The notes under the pieces are model-generated. The model searched no databases and had not been told where the DNA came from. It saw nothing but the letters and a program-made list of their open reading frames with translations. From contig JAIBBK010000041.1 in assembly GCA_019694675.1 (NCBI GenBank), positions 1-64,000 of the forward strand: 64,000 nt of DNA. Direction: 5' to 3'. This DNA is from Ignavibacteria bacterium (GTDB taxonomy: Bacteria; Bacteroidota; Ignavibacteria; Tepidaquicellales; Tepidaquicellaceae). This document shows positions 16,930 to 27,278 of this stretch, in pieces. The stretch's first letter is position 1. Each line of letters opens with the position of its first letter. The translations under genes and the position numbers were made by a program.

Positions 16930-19314
16930 ATGAAGAAATTTTTCTTAAGCTTAATCCTGCTTCTGGGGCCGCTGACCGCCATGGCCAGCGAAGCCGACCT
17001 TAAGATCCCGGAGCTGAGCGCTGCGCAGAACAGTCTGCTCACTTACGGAATCGTGGTTTGCCTATTGGGGCTGGTGTTCGGAATTATCCAGTTCCTTAAG
17101 GTTAAGAAGCTCCCGGCGCACAAGTCAATGCTTGATGTTGCGCAGGTGATCTTCGAAACCTGCAAAACCTACCTCATTCAGCAGGGCAAGTTCCTCGCGA
17201 TCCTGTTCGTGTTCATTGCCGCATGTATAGCGTTCTATTTCGGATACCTGCAGCACCAGTCAGCCGGCGGCGTTTTGCTGATCCTCGGCTGGACAGTCAT
17301 CGGTATCCTTGGCTCATACAGTGTTGCTTGGTTCGGTATAAGAATGAACACTCTCGCAAACAGCAGAATGGCATTTGCATCGCTTGAAAGGAAACCGCTG
17401 AAGCTTCTCAACATTCCTCTTACCGCAGGAATGAGCATCGGCGTTCTCCTTATCTGTGTCGAACTTATCATGATGCTGATAATTTTCCTCTATGTTCCGA
17501 GAGAATATGCAGGCGCCAGCTTCATCGGATTTGCGATCGGTGAATCACTCGGCGCTTCAGCGCTGAGAATTGCGGGCGGTATCTTCACAAAGATCGCAGA
17601 TATCGGTTCCGACCTCATGAAAGTCGTGTTTAAGATCAAGGAAGACGATCCGAGAAACCCGGGCGTTATTGCCGACTGTACAGGCGACAACGCAGGTGAT
17701 TCGGTTGGTCCGACTGCTGACGGTTTTGAAACATACGGAGTAACAGGCGTTGCTCTTATCAGCTTTATTGTTCTGGCCATCAGCGATATTAACCTGCAGG
17801 CGGAACTTCTTGTGTGGATATTTTTCATGAGGATCCTCATGATCATAACATCAATCGTTTCGTTCTATATTAACAAGGCAATTTCGTCAGCAAGATATTC
17901 AAAAGTTGACAATCTTGATTTCGAAGCGCCTCTTACATCGCTCGTATGGATCACATCGATCATCTCGATAATTGTGACCTTTGTTTTGTCGAATTTTTAT
18001 ATCGGGCACCTCGGAAACAACCTGTGGATGACGCTTTCAATCATTATAAGCTGCGGAACTCTGGGAGCGGCTCTAATTCCGGAGTTTACAAAGATCTTCA
18101 CTTCACCAAAGTCGAAGCATGTTAAGGAAATTGTGACGGCTTCAAGGGAAGGCGGAGCGTCGCTGACAATCCTTTCGGGATTTGTTGCAGGTAACTTCTC
18201 GGCGTTCTGGAAAGGCATGGTATTCTTCGCACTCATGTATGCGGCTTATATTGCTTCCAATTCCATACCTACGGAGATGATGGATTACAGGGCCATCTTC
18301 GCGTTCGGCCTCGTTGCATTCGGAATGCTTGGAATGGGACCTGTTACAATAGCGGTTGACTCGTACGGTCCGGTTACTGACAATGCACAGTCTGTCTACG
18401 AACTGTCGCTCATTGAAGAGAACAAGGAAAAGAACGGTCAGGAAATTGAGAAGGACTTCGGATTCAAACCGGACTGGGAAAGAGCAAAGCTGTATCTTGA
18501 AGAGAACGACGGTGCAGGAAACACATTCAAAGCAACCGCAAAGCCGGTTCTTATTGGTACGGCTGTCGTAGGCGCAACCACCATGATATTCTCCCTGATA
18601 CTTGTGCTCAAGAATGTGCTTGGCGTTCAGCCGGAGGAAATCCTCAATCTGCTTAACCCTTACACAATACTTGGCTTCCTGGCTGGCGGAGCTGTGATCT
18701 ATTGGTTTACCGGCGCTTCCACACAGGCAGTGACAACAGGTGCATACAGCGCTGTTGAGTATATCAAGAAGAACATTAATCTTGATGAGACTGCATCACT
18801 GAGTGCATCCACAGAGAAGTCGAAGGAAGTTGTGGCAATTTGCACTAAGTATGCGCAGAAGGGAATGTTTAACATCTTCGTGGCAATTTTCAGCTTTGCG
18901 CTGGCATTTGCATTTATGTCGGCTCCTGCGGAAAGCAACGACCCGGCAGCATTCTTCGTGAGCTATCTTATTTCCATCGCAGTATTCGGATTGTTTCAGG
19001 CCATCTTCATGGCAAATGCCGGCGGCGCCTGGGATAATGCAAAGAAGGTGGTTGAAGTTGACCTGAGGGAAAAAGGCACACCGCTTCATGATGCAACTGT
19101 TATTGGCGATACGGTCGGCGATCCGTTCAAGGATACCTCATCCGTTGCCCTGAATCCGATAATCAAGTTCACCACGCTTTTCGGACTGCTGGCAATGGAG
19201 ATAGCAATCACAGAACAGTTCAGGGATTCTGCTCCTGTTATCGGAATCGTGTTTCTTATAATCGCGCTGGTCTTCGTCTGGAGAACATTCTACTCCATGA
19301 GGATCACCAAATAA
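16930..19314 (+). CDS. hppA: Membrane-bound ion-translocating pyrophosphatase
   Basis: 794 residues from the ATG at 16930; an in-frame upstream ATG at 16867 lies before the terminator and gives a non-homologous leader. The start MKKFFLSLILLLGPLTAMAS may be a signal peptide or first helix; about 16 membrane segments follow. The catalytic motif EDDPRNPGVIADCTGDNAGD begins at 238, and a second acidic cluster (DTVGDPFKDTSS) lies near the C-terminus. The enzyme pumps H+ (or Na+) using PPi hydrolysis. The K+-dependence segment reads GNTFKATAK with Lys534, which suggests K+ independence, although Ala537 stands where Thr is usual in that subclass. Confidence 0.93.
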   Translation: MKKFFLSLILLLGPLTAMASEADLKIPELSAAQNSLLTYGIVVCLLGLVFGIIQFLKVKKLPAHKSMLDVAQVIFETCKTYLIQQGKFLAILFVFIAACIAFYFGYLQHQSAGGVLLILGWTVIGILGSYSVAWFGIRMNTLANSRMAFASLERKPLKLLNIPLTAGMSIGVLLICVELIMMLIIFLYVPREYAGASFIGFAIGESLGASALRIAGGIFTKIADIGSDLMKVVFKIKEDDPRNPGVIADCTGDNAGDSVGPTADGFETYGVTGVALISFIVLAISDINLQAELLVWIFFMRILMIITSIVSFYINKAISSARYSKVDNLDFEAPLTSLVWITSIISIIVTFVLSNFYIGHLGNNLWMTLSIIISCGTLGAALIPEFTKIFTSPKSKHVKEIVTASREGGASLTILSGFVAGNFSAFWKGMVFFALMYAAYIASNSIPTEMMDYRAIFAFGLVAFGMLGMGPVTIAVDSYGPVTDNAQSVYELSLIEENKEKNGQEIEKDFGFKPDWERAKLYLEENDGAGNTFKATAKPVLIGTAVVGATTMIFSLILVLKNVLGVQPEEILNLLNPYTILGFLAGGAVIYWFTGASTQAVTTGAYSAVEYIKKNINLDETASLSASTEKSKEVVAICTKYAQKGMFNIFVAIFSFALAFAFMSAPAESNDPAAFFVSYLISIAVFGLFQAIFMANAGGAWDNAKKVVEVDLREKGTPLHDATVIGDTVGDPFKDTSSVALNPIIKFTTLFGLLAMEIAITEQFRDSAPVIGIVFLIIALVFVWRTFYSMRITK

Positions 19315-19340
19315 TTACCGGATTTCCGGTGTTACAAATT

Positions 19341-19372
19341 AGGGTGTTTTCATAGAAAACACCCTTTTTTAT
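19341..19372 (+). terminator. Rho-independent terminator after hppA
   Basis: A perfect 10-bp stem (agggtgtttt at 19341-19350 with aaaacaccct at 19356-19365), a 5-base loop catag and a T-run to about 19370. It lies 27 bases after the hppA stop and 15 bases before the putative rsmG start. Confidence 0.93.
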
Positions 19373-19386
19373 TTTGAGAAACCCGT

Positions 19387-20091
19387 TTGATTGCGGCCAA
19401 TCTGCGGAGCCTGAACAAAGTGCGTGGTCCGGCAAAAAACTACTGGTCATTGGAACGACTTCAAAAATTCATAACAGATGAGCTGAAACTCAATGCTCAG
19501 GAATTTATGCCTCAGTTCATTGAGTACAACAGACTGCTCATGGACTGGAATTCAAAGATAAACCTGATCTCGCGAAAATGCGGATCAATCGAGGGTCATG
19601 TTCTCAACTCAGTCTTTTTTCTGACCAAGATGCCTCTCTCCGGAAACGAGTCAATTGCCGATATAGGCACAGGCGGCGGATTTCCCGGGATACCTCTGAA
19701 GATAATATATCCCGGAATTAAGGCAACTCTGGTTGATTCAATCCGTAAAAAGATAACCGCATTGGGAGATATTGTGAACGGACTTGGACTCAGTGAGACG
19801 GTCGCTGTGTGTGCAAGAGCAGAGCAGATCCCCGGAGACAGGAAGTTCATAAATGCTTTTGATGTGGTAACTGCAAAAGCAGTTGCCCCGCTTGAGGTGC
19901 TTTACGACTGGGCAAAGCCGCTTGTTTCCCCGCAAGGCAAAATGATCTTCATTAAAGGCGGCGACACCGGAGATGAAGTACTGAGGCTCAGAAAGAAGCT
20001 CGGGAACGAAAAGGTTGATGAGACAGTATTCAGTTTTGATCCTGAATACGGAATTGAACAAAAAAAGATCTTCGTAATCAGCAAACCCTGA
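19387..20091 (+). CDS. rsmG: 16S rRNA (guanine527-N7)-methyltransferase
   Basis: Up to 234 residues. The RsmG core is clear: YNRLLMDWNSKINLISRK (about 47-64), the SAM-binding GTGGGFPG (94-101), LVDSIRKKI and FDVVTAKAVAPL. The enzyme methylates G527 of 16S rRNA in the decoding centre. The start is uncertain: TTG at 19387 gives about 20 residues more than usual, while GTG at residue 12 or TTG at residue 22 would fit the family better. The stop is followed after three bases by the DUF5686 gene, which suggests coupling. Confidence 0.92.
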   Translation: MIAANLRSLNKVRGPAKNYWSLERLQKFITDELKLNAQEFMPQFIEYNRLLMDWNSKINLISRKCGSIEGHVLNSVFFLTKMPLSGNESIADIGTGGGFPGIPLKIIYPGIKATLVDSIRKKITALGDIVNGLGLSETVAVCARAEQIPGDRKFINAFDVVTAKAVAPLEVLYDWAKPLVSPQGKMIFIKGGDTGDEVLRLRKKLGNEKVDETVFSFDPEYGIEQKKIFVISKP

Positions 20092-20094
20092 AGA

Positions 20095-22488
20095 ATGAAA
20101 GCTTACATCATAATTGCTGTACTCATTTTCCTGACCGGAAGTTACGCGCATTCGCAAAATTTCGAAGTGTCGGGAAGGATCATTGACTCAAAGACAAACA
20201 AAGGCCTGGAATTTGCAACCGTCAGAGTAGCAGGCACAGATGCAGGCACGACGGCAGACGCGGAAGGCAATTACATAATAAGGCTTTCCCGCGGGGCGCA
20301 TGAGCTTATCGCTTCATACATTGGCTACAATACCGACACTGCAAGAATATTCATAGATGCGCAGAACACGGAGAGGGATATATACCTCATGCCTGCCGAG
20401 CTGACAACGCAGACAATAGATGTTTACGGCGAAGATCCCGCGTACGAGATAATGAGAAGAGTGATAGAAACCAAGAGAAAGTTCAGGGACAAGCTGAATG
20501 AATATGAGTATGATGCCTACAGCAAGTTTGTGATAAGGTCAGATCAGAGGAGCGTTAAAGTTGATACCGTGAAGAAATCAGGCAAGGATGATGACCTCGG
20601 AATCTTCGGAATTCTCGAATCTGAATCAGTGGGATACTTCAGGAAGCCCGGCCTTGAGAAACAGATCATAAAGTCGAAGCGTGAAACGGAAAACATAATC
20701 CGCGGGATAGCTCTGCCGTTCTTTGTGAATTTCTATGATGATGAAATTGATGTAGGTGAATTCAAAATCCTGACGCCGGTTGCAGATAACGCTTTCGGAA
20801 GCTATGACTACAGGCTCATCGGAGTCACTTCAATGGATTCGATGAGAGTGTTCAAGATCGAAGTGATAAGCAAATCGGAGTTGTCTCCGCTTCTGAACGG
20901 AGTGATTTATGTTGCAGACAGTCTGTTCTCCGTACTCAAAGTTGACCTCAATTCGAACGGTGCGGCAAATCCGCGGCTGGTGGAGAACATAAGGTTCCAG
21001 CAAAAGTTTCTGCCGTTTGATGACCGGAAGACAGGTTACAGATACTGGATGCCGACGGACATTCAGATCTTTGCAGGCGGCTCGTTTGCCGGTATTGCGA
21101 AGTTCAATGCCGAAGTGCTTTCGGTGATCTCCGAATACAGGATAAACAAGAAAGCTCCGGCCGGAGTGTTTGACGAGTATGTTATTAAAGTATTGCCTCA
21201 GGCGGGTGATAAGGATACGGCATACTGGAACAGCAACAGAAAACTGAGGGAAACACCCGAAGAGATAAAGGCGTTCGAAGAGATCGGAAAGAAGACAAAG
21301 AAGGAAGCAAAGTCCCTCAGCATAGGGCTTGGCTCGATCTCATACGGCAACAGAGTATCCACCAACCCTCTGAGCTACTACAGGTATAACAGGATTGAAG
21401 GAAGTGCACTCCGGTTCAATCTTGACTACAACAAACCTCTCGGAGGCCCGCGAATAAACTCATTCTTCAGCTACGGTTTTTCCGACAAGAAGACAAAGTA
21501 CGGAGTCTCGTATTCTCAAAGACTGATTGACGGATGGAAACTTCAGCTTTCAGGCGAAGCATACAACACACTGTCTCCCATAAGCTACGGAGAAATTCCT
21601 TCAGCGGATATTTTCATAAATACATTTACAGGCCTCTTTGACAAGACCGACGCATATGACTATTACTATGCATCAGGATTCAACGTCTCGGCAAATTACT
21701 GGCTGATGCCGCAGGCGAATGTTGGCATTAGTTACATGAATGAGGAACAGAAGACCGCATACACATCCACCAACTTCAGCGTCAGAAAGAAGGAAGACGA
21801 ATTCAGCCTTAACCCTGCCGTTAATGAAGGAGTGCAGAGAACGATCGGCGTAAACATGAGGCTCAACGTAAACGAATACGGCGGAATTGACTGGGGAGAC
21901 GGAAGCGAGTCAATCTTCCGTGAAAATACATTTCCTGTGCTTGATGCCGGATTCATATACTCAGGAAAGGAATTTTTCAAAAGCGCCTTTGAGTACAGGA
22001 AGTTCTATGCAAGGCTCAGCGGAAGGAAATACTTCAACCGGATCTTTAATGTCAGATATGAACTGGGAGGAATTTATGCGAACGGTGAAGTGCCGTACCA
22101 GTCGCTGGGATTTCTTAACAGCCGGCAGGGGCATATTGACATGGGCAGGAACTTCGGGTCTACACACATAAATGAATTTCCGGGTGACAGGATCTGGTAC
22201 GTTACACTGCGGAACAATTTCAGCAACGTGCTATGGAGCAAAGTGCCGTTCTTCAAGTCCATAAGACTTGCGGGATATGTGAATGTCATGAGGAACGAGA
22301 TCACCGGAAAGAACATGGACTTCTCCGCATATAAAGGTTTCCGCATATCTGACGGAATATATGCCGAGACAGGATTTGCACTTACAAACATACTTGAGCT
22401 GTTCGAGCTCGGATTCACATGGAAGCTCACAAACACTTCCGACAGCTCGCGTGACTTCTATCTCACACTTACCGCGGTCAGTTTTTAG
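20095..22488 (+). CDS. DUF5686 outer-membrane protein with carboxypeptidase-regulatory-like domain
   Basis: 797 residues. The signal peptide ends near AHSQ (residue 21). Residues of about 23-110 form a CarboxypepD_reg-like beta-sandwich (GRIIDSKTNKGLEFATVRV, SRGAHELIASYIGY). The rest matches the DUF5686 layout: a periplasmic segment with YEIMRRVIETKRKFRDKLNEY, then a long barrel-like C-terminal half rich in alternating aromatic strands, ending in Phe. The family is outer-membrane associated and its transported substrate is unknown. A protein of this size starting three bases after rsmG indicates an operon of convenience. Confidence 0.85.
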   Translation: MKAYIIIAVLIFLTGSYAHSQNFEVSGRIIDSKTNKGLEFATVRVAGTDAGTTADAEGNYIIRLSRGAHELIASYIGYNTDTARIFIDAQNTERDIYLMPAELTTQTIDVYGEDPAYEIMRRVIETKRKFRDKLNEYEYDAYSKFVIRSDQRSVKVDTVKKSGKDDDLGIFGILESESVGYFRKPGLEKQIIKSKRETENIIRGIALPFFVNFYDDEIDVGEFKILTPVADNAFGSYDYRLIGVTSMDSMRVFKIEVISKSELSPLLNGVIYVADSLFSVLKVDLNSNGAANPRLVENIRFQQKFLPFDDRKTGYRYWMPTDIQIFAGGSFAGIAKFNAEVLSVISEYRINKKAPAGVFDEYVIKVLPQAGDKDTAYWNSNRKLRETPEEIKAFEEIGKKTKKEAKSLSIGLGSISYGNRVSTNPLSYYRYNRIEGSALRFNLDYNKPLGGPRINSFFSYGFSDKKTKYGVSYSQRLIDGWKLQLSGEAYNTLSPISYGEIPSADIFINTFTGLFDKTDAYDYYYASGFNVSANYWLMPQANVGISYMNEEQKTAYTSTNFSVRKKEDEFSLNPAVNEGVQRTIGVNMRLNVNEYGGIDWGDGSESIFRENTFPVLDAGFIYSGKEFFKSAFEYRKFYARLSGRKYFNRIFNVRYELGGIYANGEVPYQSLGFLNSRQGHIDMGRNFGSTHINEFPGDRIWYVTLRNNFSNVLWSKVPFFKSIRLAGYVNVMRNEITGKNMDFSAYKGFRISDGIYAETGFALTNILELFELGFTWKLTNTSDSSRDFYLTLTAVSF

Positions 22489-22605
22489 GCTTTGATGATG
22501 CCATACCGTATGTCTGTTTCGTGAACACATCATTGCCGGCCGTATCCGAATTGAGTTTATTTTCGCATTCATTTCTTATGACAGTCAAAGTTGATATTTT
22601 GACGC

Positions 22606-24078
22606 TTGCTTAGCGACATCAAAAATACCGTCCGTCAGTCGGCAGTTTACGGCCTGAGCAGGATCTCGCTTAAGCTTGCCGGCTTCATCCTCTTTCCCCT
22701 ATATTCACTTTACCTTTCAGTTGATCAGTATGGTGTGGTTGTAAGAGCTGAGATATTCTGGCAGATCATAAATTCGTTCGTGCTCTTTGCATTTGAAACG
22801 GCGCTTATGAGATGGGCGGCAAACACAGGATCGGAGGATGAGAGAAGAAAATTATCCTTCACCGTTTTTGCCATTGTTGCGCTCATCAACGTCCTGTTCA
22901 TGACAGTCGGACTGATGTTCAGCAGTCCCATTTCGGAGTTGTTGTTCGACTCCGCCGGTTACAGTTCCCTTGTACTTATCTGTTTCGGAATATCATTCGC
23001 GGAATCACTTATCGGCATACCGCTGGTCATTCTCAGGATGCGGGAGAAAGCCGGAAGTTATCTTGCCGTTGTTGTCTCAAGCACAGTGATATCAATGGCA
23101 ATACAGCTGTATGTTTTGTTCTATTCGGAAGATAAGATCACCGGGATCTTCGTCTCCAAACTTGTTGCTCCTGTTATGATGCTTGCAGTGCTTTCGCCGA
23201 TGATGATCGGCTATTTCAGATTCAGATTTGACCGCATTGCAGGCAGGGAAGTGATGGCATTTGCATTTCCGCTGATGCTTGCGAGTTTTGTTTCAATGAT
23301 GCTGAGCGGGCAGGACAGGTTCATACTCGGTTATCTATCCGATTCAAGAGAGGTGGGGCTTTACGGACTCGGCTATAATATTTCCGGCGTACTGAACTTC
23401 CTGATCGTCGCGCCTTTTGCAATGGCATTCCCGGTGATCTTCTGGAAGAAGATAAGCGAAGAGAACGGTCCGAGGTTCTTCACCAAGTCCGTAACGTACG
23501 GACAGTTCATAATCACATGGGCGGCGCTTGCGCTTTCTCTCTACGCACCGCATTTCATCAAGGTCTTCGCGCTCAATCCGGATTACTGGGCGGCCGCTCC
23601 GGTAGTTCCGATACTTGCGCTGACATTCGTGCTTACGAACATGCAGGTTACCGGGCACATGAGCTTCTACCACAGCAAGAAGACAAACATAGTACTGCTG
23701 ATGTATGTAATAGCAACCGCCGCAAACGTTGCGCTTAACTATCTGCTTATCCCCGCGATGCAGATGTACGGATCTGCAATTGCGAAAGTGATCTCATACC
23801 TTATCTGCGTTGTGCTGATCTATGTCCTATCGCCGAGATATTACTTCATCAGGTGGGAGCTGAACAAACTGATACTGATGACCATAGTCGCCGCTGTTCT
23901 TACTGCTCCGTTCTATTTATTCGATATCGGTAATATCTGGCTCGAACTAATGCTGAAGACTTTGGCTCTTGCATCATTCCCGTTCATTCTGTTTGCATTC
24001 AGGTTCTACGAAGAGATTGAAATCACTTCAATCAAAGGATTCTTTTTGAAATATTCAAGAAAGCTGAGAAGAATATGA
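22606..24078 (+). CDS. Polysaccharide flippase (Wzx/MATE-like)
   Basis: 490 residues, almost entirely hydrophobic, with 12-14 predicted membrane helices. The N-terminal pattern VRQSAVYGLSRISLKLAGFILFPLYS is typical of Polysacc_synt/RfbX-type lipid-linked oligosaccharide flippases. The TTG start at 22606 is the only start near the N-terminus. It opens the surface-polysaccharide block and overlaps the methyltransferase gene by four bases (ATGA at 24075). The expected role is to move undecaprenyl-linked glycan units across the inner membrane. Confidence 0.85.
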   Translation: MLSDIKNTVRQSAVYGLSRISLKLAGFILFPLYSLYLSVDQYGVVVRAEIFWQIINSFVLFAFETALMRWAANTGSEDERRKLSFTVFAIVALINVLFMTVGLMFSSPISELLFDSAGYSSLVLICFGISFAESLIGIPLVILRMREKAGSYLAVVVSSTVISMAIQLYVLFYSEDKITGIFVSKLVAPVMMLAVLSPMMIGYFRFRFDRIAGREVMAFAFPLMLASFVSMMLSGQDRFILGYLSDSREVGLYGLGYNISGVLNFLIVAPFAMAFPVIFWKKISEENGPRFFTKSVTYGQFIITWAALALSLYAPHFIKVFALNPDYWAAAPVVPILALTFVLTNMQVTGHMSFYHSKKTNIVLLMYVIATAANVALNYLLIPAMQMYGSAIAKVISYLICVVLIYVLSPRYYFIRWELNKLILMTIVAAVLTAPFYLFDIGNIWLELMLKTLALASFPFILFAFRFYEEIEITSIKGFFLKYSRKLRRI

Positions 24079-24818
24079 CCGAAAACGGCTATCCGAATTT
24101 TGACTACAGGAAACAGAGAAAGGAAGTCAGGGATATCATAAGCCCGTCAATGTTCAATCCGTACAGTTATGTGAGCGGCTGTCTGAGAAAAGCCTATGAA
24201 GCTGTCCTACCGAAGCATCTGATGGGAAAGAAAGGGCTCAGGATACTTGATTACGGATGCGGAGTGAAGCCGTATCAATACATTGTTGAAGGTGTTGCGG
24301 ATGAATATACGGGTGCTGATGTGGGAGAGAATCCCGATGCTGAGATAAAGCTCAGTGCCGGGGAGCTTCTTCCCGTGGAAGACGGCAGATTTGATGCGGT
24401 GATATCCTCCCAGGTGCTTGAGCATGTGGAGGAGTATGACAAGTATATGAGCGAATGCTATAGGGTGCTTAAGCAGGGCGGACTGCTTTTCCTTTCCACT
24501 CACGGTACATGGCAGTTTCATGCCGCGCCGTATGACTTTAACCGGTGGACGCACCTCGGCCTCAAATCACTTTTTGCAAAGCACGGCTTTGAGGTGATCG
24601 GATGCGTGCCGGTGCTTGGACAGCTTGCAGTGCCTACGCAGCTGCGGCTCGCATTCTTTGAGTCGTTTGCCAATATGACGGGATCATTTGGCAGATCTCT
24701 GTTCAAGCCGATCGCATTTCTCGGAAATATCAAACTCATGATCGAAGACAAGCTCACACCCGCAAGAGTGAGAGACCGCGACTCCGCAATATTTCTTCTT
24801 ACGGGCCGCAAGAAATGA
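24075..24818 (+). CDS. Class I SAM-dependent methyltransferase
   Basis: 247 residues, Methyltransf_11-like. Motif I is LRILDYGCGVKPY (about 55-67), followed by an acidic TGADVGENPDAE and the motif FDAVISSQVLEHVEEYDKY with YRVLKQGGLLFLSTHG. It sits between the flippase and a glycosyltransferase with four-base ATGA overlaps on both sides, so it most likely modifies a sugar or lipid of the surface glycan. The substrate is not predictable from the sequence. Confidence 0.85.
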   Translation: MTENGYPNFDYRKQRKEVRDIISPSMFNPYSYVSGCLRKAYEAVLPKHLMGKKGLRILDYGCGVKPYQYIVEGVADEYTGADVGENPDAEIKLSAGELLPVEDGRFDAVISSQVLEHVEEYDKYMSECYRVLKQGGLLFLSTHGTWQFHAAPYDFNRWTHLGLKSLFAKHGFEVIGCVPVLGQLAVPTQLRLAFFESFANMTGSFGRSLFKPIAFLGNIKLMIEDKLTPARVRDRDSAIFLLTGRKK

Positions 24819-25918
24819 ACAACGCCAAAGGCCGCATCCTCTTTGTGAAGCGCCACGACGCAAATGCAAAGTTTGTGACTAATGACATAGAGATACTCAG
24901 AAAGAATTTTGCCGTGGACGTTGAAGACGTCAATGTTCCGAAGTCGGCCGCGATACTGGTTATGCTGATGCGCCAGTTTTTCCGCTGCATTGTAAGAATC
25001 TCAAAGTACGATATCATTTATATTTGGTTTGCAGATTATCATTCATTTATCCCCGTTCTTACAGGCAGGCTTTTCGGCAGAAGGACCGTGATCTGTGCCG
25101 GCGGTTACGAAGCCACATACATTCCGGAGATTGAGATGGGAGTCTATACAAGCGCAAGTTTCAGGAAGAAGATGAGGCGCTTCTTTACAACATACTCTCT
25201 CAGGAACTGTTCGCTTATACTTCCTGTGGATGACAGTCTGATAAGCAATGTCAACACTTACATTTATTCTGATGTGCCGGGAGGCAAAATCCTGCACGAC
25301 GGGATCAGGAACATGATACCCGGCATTTCAACGCCCATGAAGACCGTGAGGCTCGGCTATGACAGCGGCATATTTGCCGCGAAGAAGGGTGTTGCAAGAG
25401 AAAGGGCGGTCGTAAGCGCCGGTCTGATCACGAACAGGTTTGAGTTCATGCGAAAGGGTTTCGACATTCTTGAGGAATGCTCGGATAAGATGAAGGATGT
25501 GAAGTTCATACTCATAGGACTTAATGACGAACACCTGAGCAGACTGAGGGCGCTCGGCCGGGGCAATCTCGAGCTTTACGGCAAAGTAACCTATGATGAA
25601 CTGATCGGACTGTATTCAAAGGCAAGTGTATATGCGCAACTGTCGCTGTTTGAAGGTATGCCGAGTTCTGTTTGCGAGGCGATGCTTTGCGGCTGTGTGC
25701 CCGTGGGTTCACATGTCAACGGAATACCTGACATCATCGGTGACACGGGAATAGTTGTTGAGAGGAAGGACGTCTCGCTCATATCATCTGCTTTGGCAAG
25801 GGCTCTTGAATTTCCCGAAGACCGCAGGACGGATGCAGGAAGAAGGATCACGGAATTGTTTGACATCACGAAGAGGGAATCAGAGATCACCCGTATTTGC
25901 AGTTCACTTCTTGAATGA
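24815..25918 (+). CDS. GT4-family glycosyltransferase
   Basis: 367 residues of GT-B type. The C-terminal half has the donor-binding features of family 4: GLITNRFEFMRKGFDIL, FILIGLNDE, then an EX7E motif (Glu280 and Glu288 in FEGMPSSVCEAM) and VGSHVNGIPDII. The N-terminal half is less typical of the family. It overlaps the preceding methyltransferase by four bases. A 184-base gap with no gene follows, so it ends this sub-operon. Confidence 0.86.
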   Translation: MNNAKGRILFVKRHDANAKFVTNDIEILRKNFAVDVEDVNVPKSAAILVMLMRQFFRCIVRISKYDIIYIWFADYHSFIPVLTGRLFGRRTVICAGGYEATYIPEIEMGVYTSASFRKKMRRFFTTYSLRNCSLILPVDDSLISNVNTYIYSDVPGGKILHDGIRNMIPGISTPMKTVRLGYDSGIFAAKKGVARERAVVSAGLITNRFEFMRKGFDILEECSDKMKDVKFILIGLNDEHLSRLRALGRGNLELYGKVTYDELIGLYSKASVYAQLSLFEGMPSSVCEAMLCGCVPVGSHVNGIPDIIGDTGIVVERKDVSLISSALARALEFPEDRRTDAGRRITELFDITKRESEITRICSSLLE

Positions 25919-26102
25919 CGTCCGGTATGATCCGGAACTGCAGTAAGCAGATCCTGAAATGTGCCTTGTAAGATTCTTCTGCTTCACGCCTGCAGTGTCA
26001 GGCAATTGATCCATCTGTATGCTTCCTTGCGGACAACTTGATACAACCTTATTGCTTAGAAATTAAGGGTCATTTAGTCTATTTTCCTCAAATTTTTCCG
26101 AC

Positions 26103-27278
26103 TTGAAGATAGCAATAATAGGGACGGCTTATCCTATGCGGGGAGCGATGGCACAGCTTAACGGCATTCTTGCCAATTATCTTTCAAAGGAAAATGATGT
26201 CGAGATCTTCTCATTCAAGAGGCAGTATCCGAAGCTTCTTTTTCCCGGCAAGACGCAGGAAGATACGAGCAATACTGACATCATAAAGCCCGGCATAAGG
26301 AATACGCAGATCATTGACTCTATAGACCCGGTCAACTGGAGGAAGTCTGCAAAGCTGATCGCAAAGAGCAATCCCGATCTGCTGATACTGAGGTTCTGGA
26401 TACCGTTCTTTGCGCCTGCATTTTATTCGATCTGCAGTTATGTGAAGAAGAAAACGGGAGCGAGGGTACTCTTCATTTGCGACAATGTTATCCCGCATGA
26501 GCACAGGCCGGGTGACAGGACTCTGATAAAGCTGATCTTCAGGGTCGGTGATTACTTCATGATCCACTCAAAGAGCGTGGAGAAGGACCTTATGGAATTC
26601 AGCAAAGGCAAGCCGCACATGCTTTCACCGCATCCGGTATATAACATATTCGGTGACAGCGTGAGCAAACAGGAGGCAAGATCGGTACTCCGCGACAGAT
26701 ACGGCATTGATCTCGGAAGTGAAAGGGTGCTTTTGTTTTTCGGATATGTAAGAAAGTACAAGGGCCTGCCATACCTTATCAATGCGCTGAGTCTTCTAAA
26801 GGGAAAGCTTAATGCGAGGTTGCTTATCGTGGGTGAGTTTTATGAAGACGAAAAGCCGACGCATGACATGATCAAAGAACTTGGTCTGTCGGACCGCATC
26901 ACTGTGATCTCCGATTACATTCCAAATGAAGACGTGAGGTACTTCTTCTGTGCTTCCGATGTGATGGTGCTTCCGTACATCGATGCAACTCAAAGCGGCA
27001 TAATTCAGATCGCGTATTTTTATGACAAGCCGGTGATTGCCACTGATGTAGGAGGCCTGGGTGAGGTTGTAGCCGACGGCAGGACAGGATATGTGGTGAA
27101 ACCGCGCTCTGCCAAAGCCGTGGCTGAAGCTGTGATGAAGTATTATGAAACGGACTCGGAAGCTGAATTCAGCAGGAACGTTGCCGAAGAAAAGAAGAAA
27201 TACAGCTGGGAAGAATTCATTTCCAACATAATGAAACTTGTAAATACAAACGCAAACCGTGAGTCCGCGCAATCATGA
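26103..27278 (+). CDS. GT4-family glycosyltransferase
   Basis: 391 residues from a TTG start that fits the family N-terminus (MKIAIIGTAYPMRGAMAQLNG). The C-terminal GT-B domain contains VLLFFGYVRKYKGLPYLI, LLIVGEFYED, DRITVISDYIPNEDV and the donor-site segment ATQSGIIQIAYFYDKPVIATDVGGL. The first Glu of the canonical EX7E is replaced in ATQSG, as in some GT4 members that act on lipid-linked acceptors. It overlaps the following methyltransferase (ATGA at 27275). Confidence 0.86.
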   Translation: MKIAIIGTAYPMRGAMAQLNGILANYLSKENDVEIFSFKRQYPKLLFPGKTQEDTSNTDIIKPGIRNTQIIDSIDPVNWRKSAKLIAKSNPDLLILRFWIPFFAPAFYSICSYVKKKTGARVLFICDNVIPHEHRPGDRTLIKLIFRVGDYFMIHSKSVEKDLMEFSKGKPHMLSPHPVYNIFGDSVSKQEARSVLRDRYGIDLGSERVLLFFGYVRKYKGLPYLINALSLLKGKLNARLLIVGEFYEDEKPTHDMIKELGLSDRITVISDYIPNEDVRYFFCASDVMVLPYIDATQSGIIQIAYFYDKPVIATDVGGLGEVVADGRTGYVVKPRSAKAVAEAVMKYYETDSEAEFSRNVAEEKKKYSWEEFISNIMKLVNTNANRESAQS

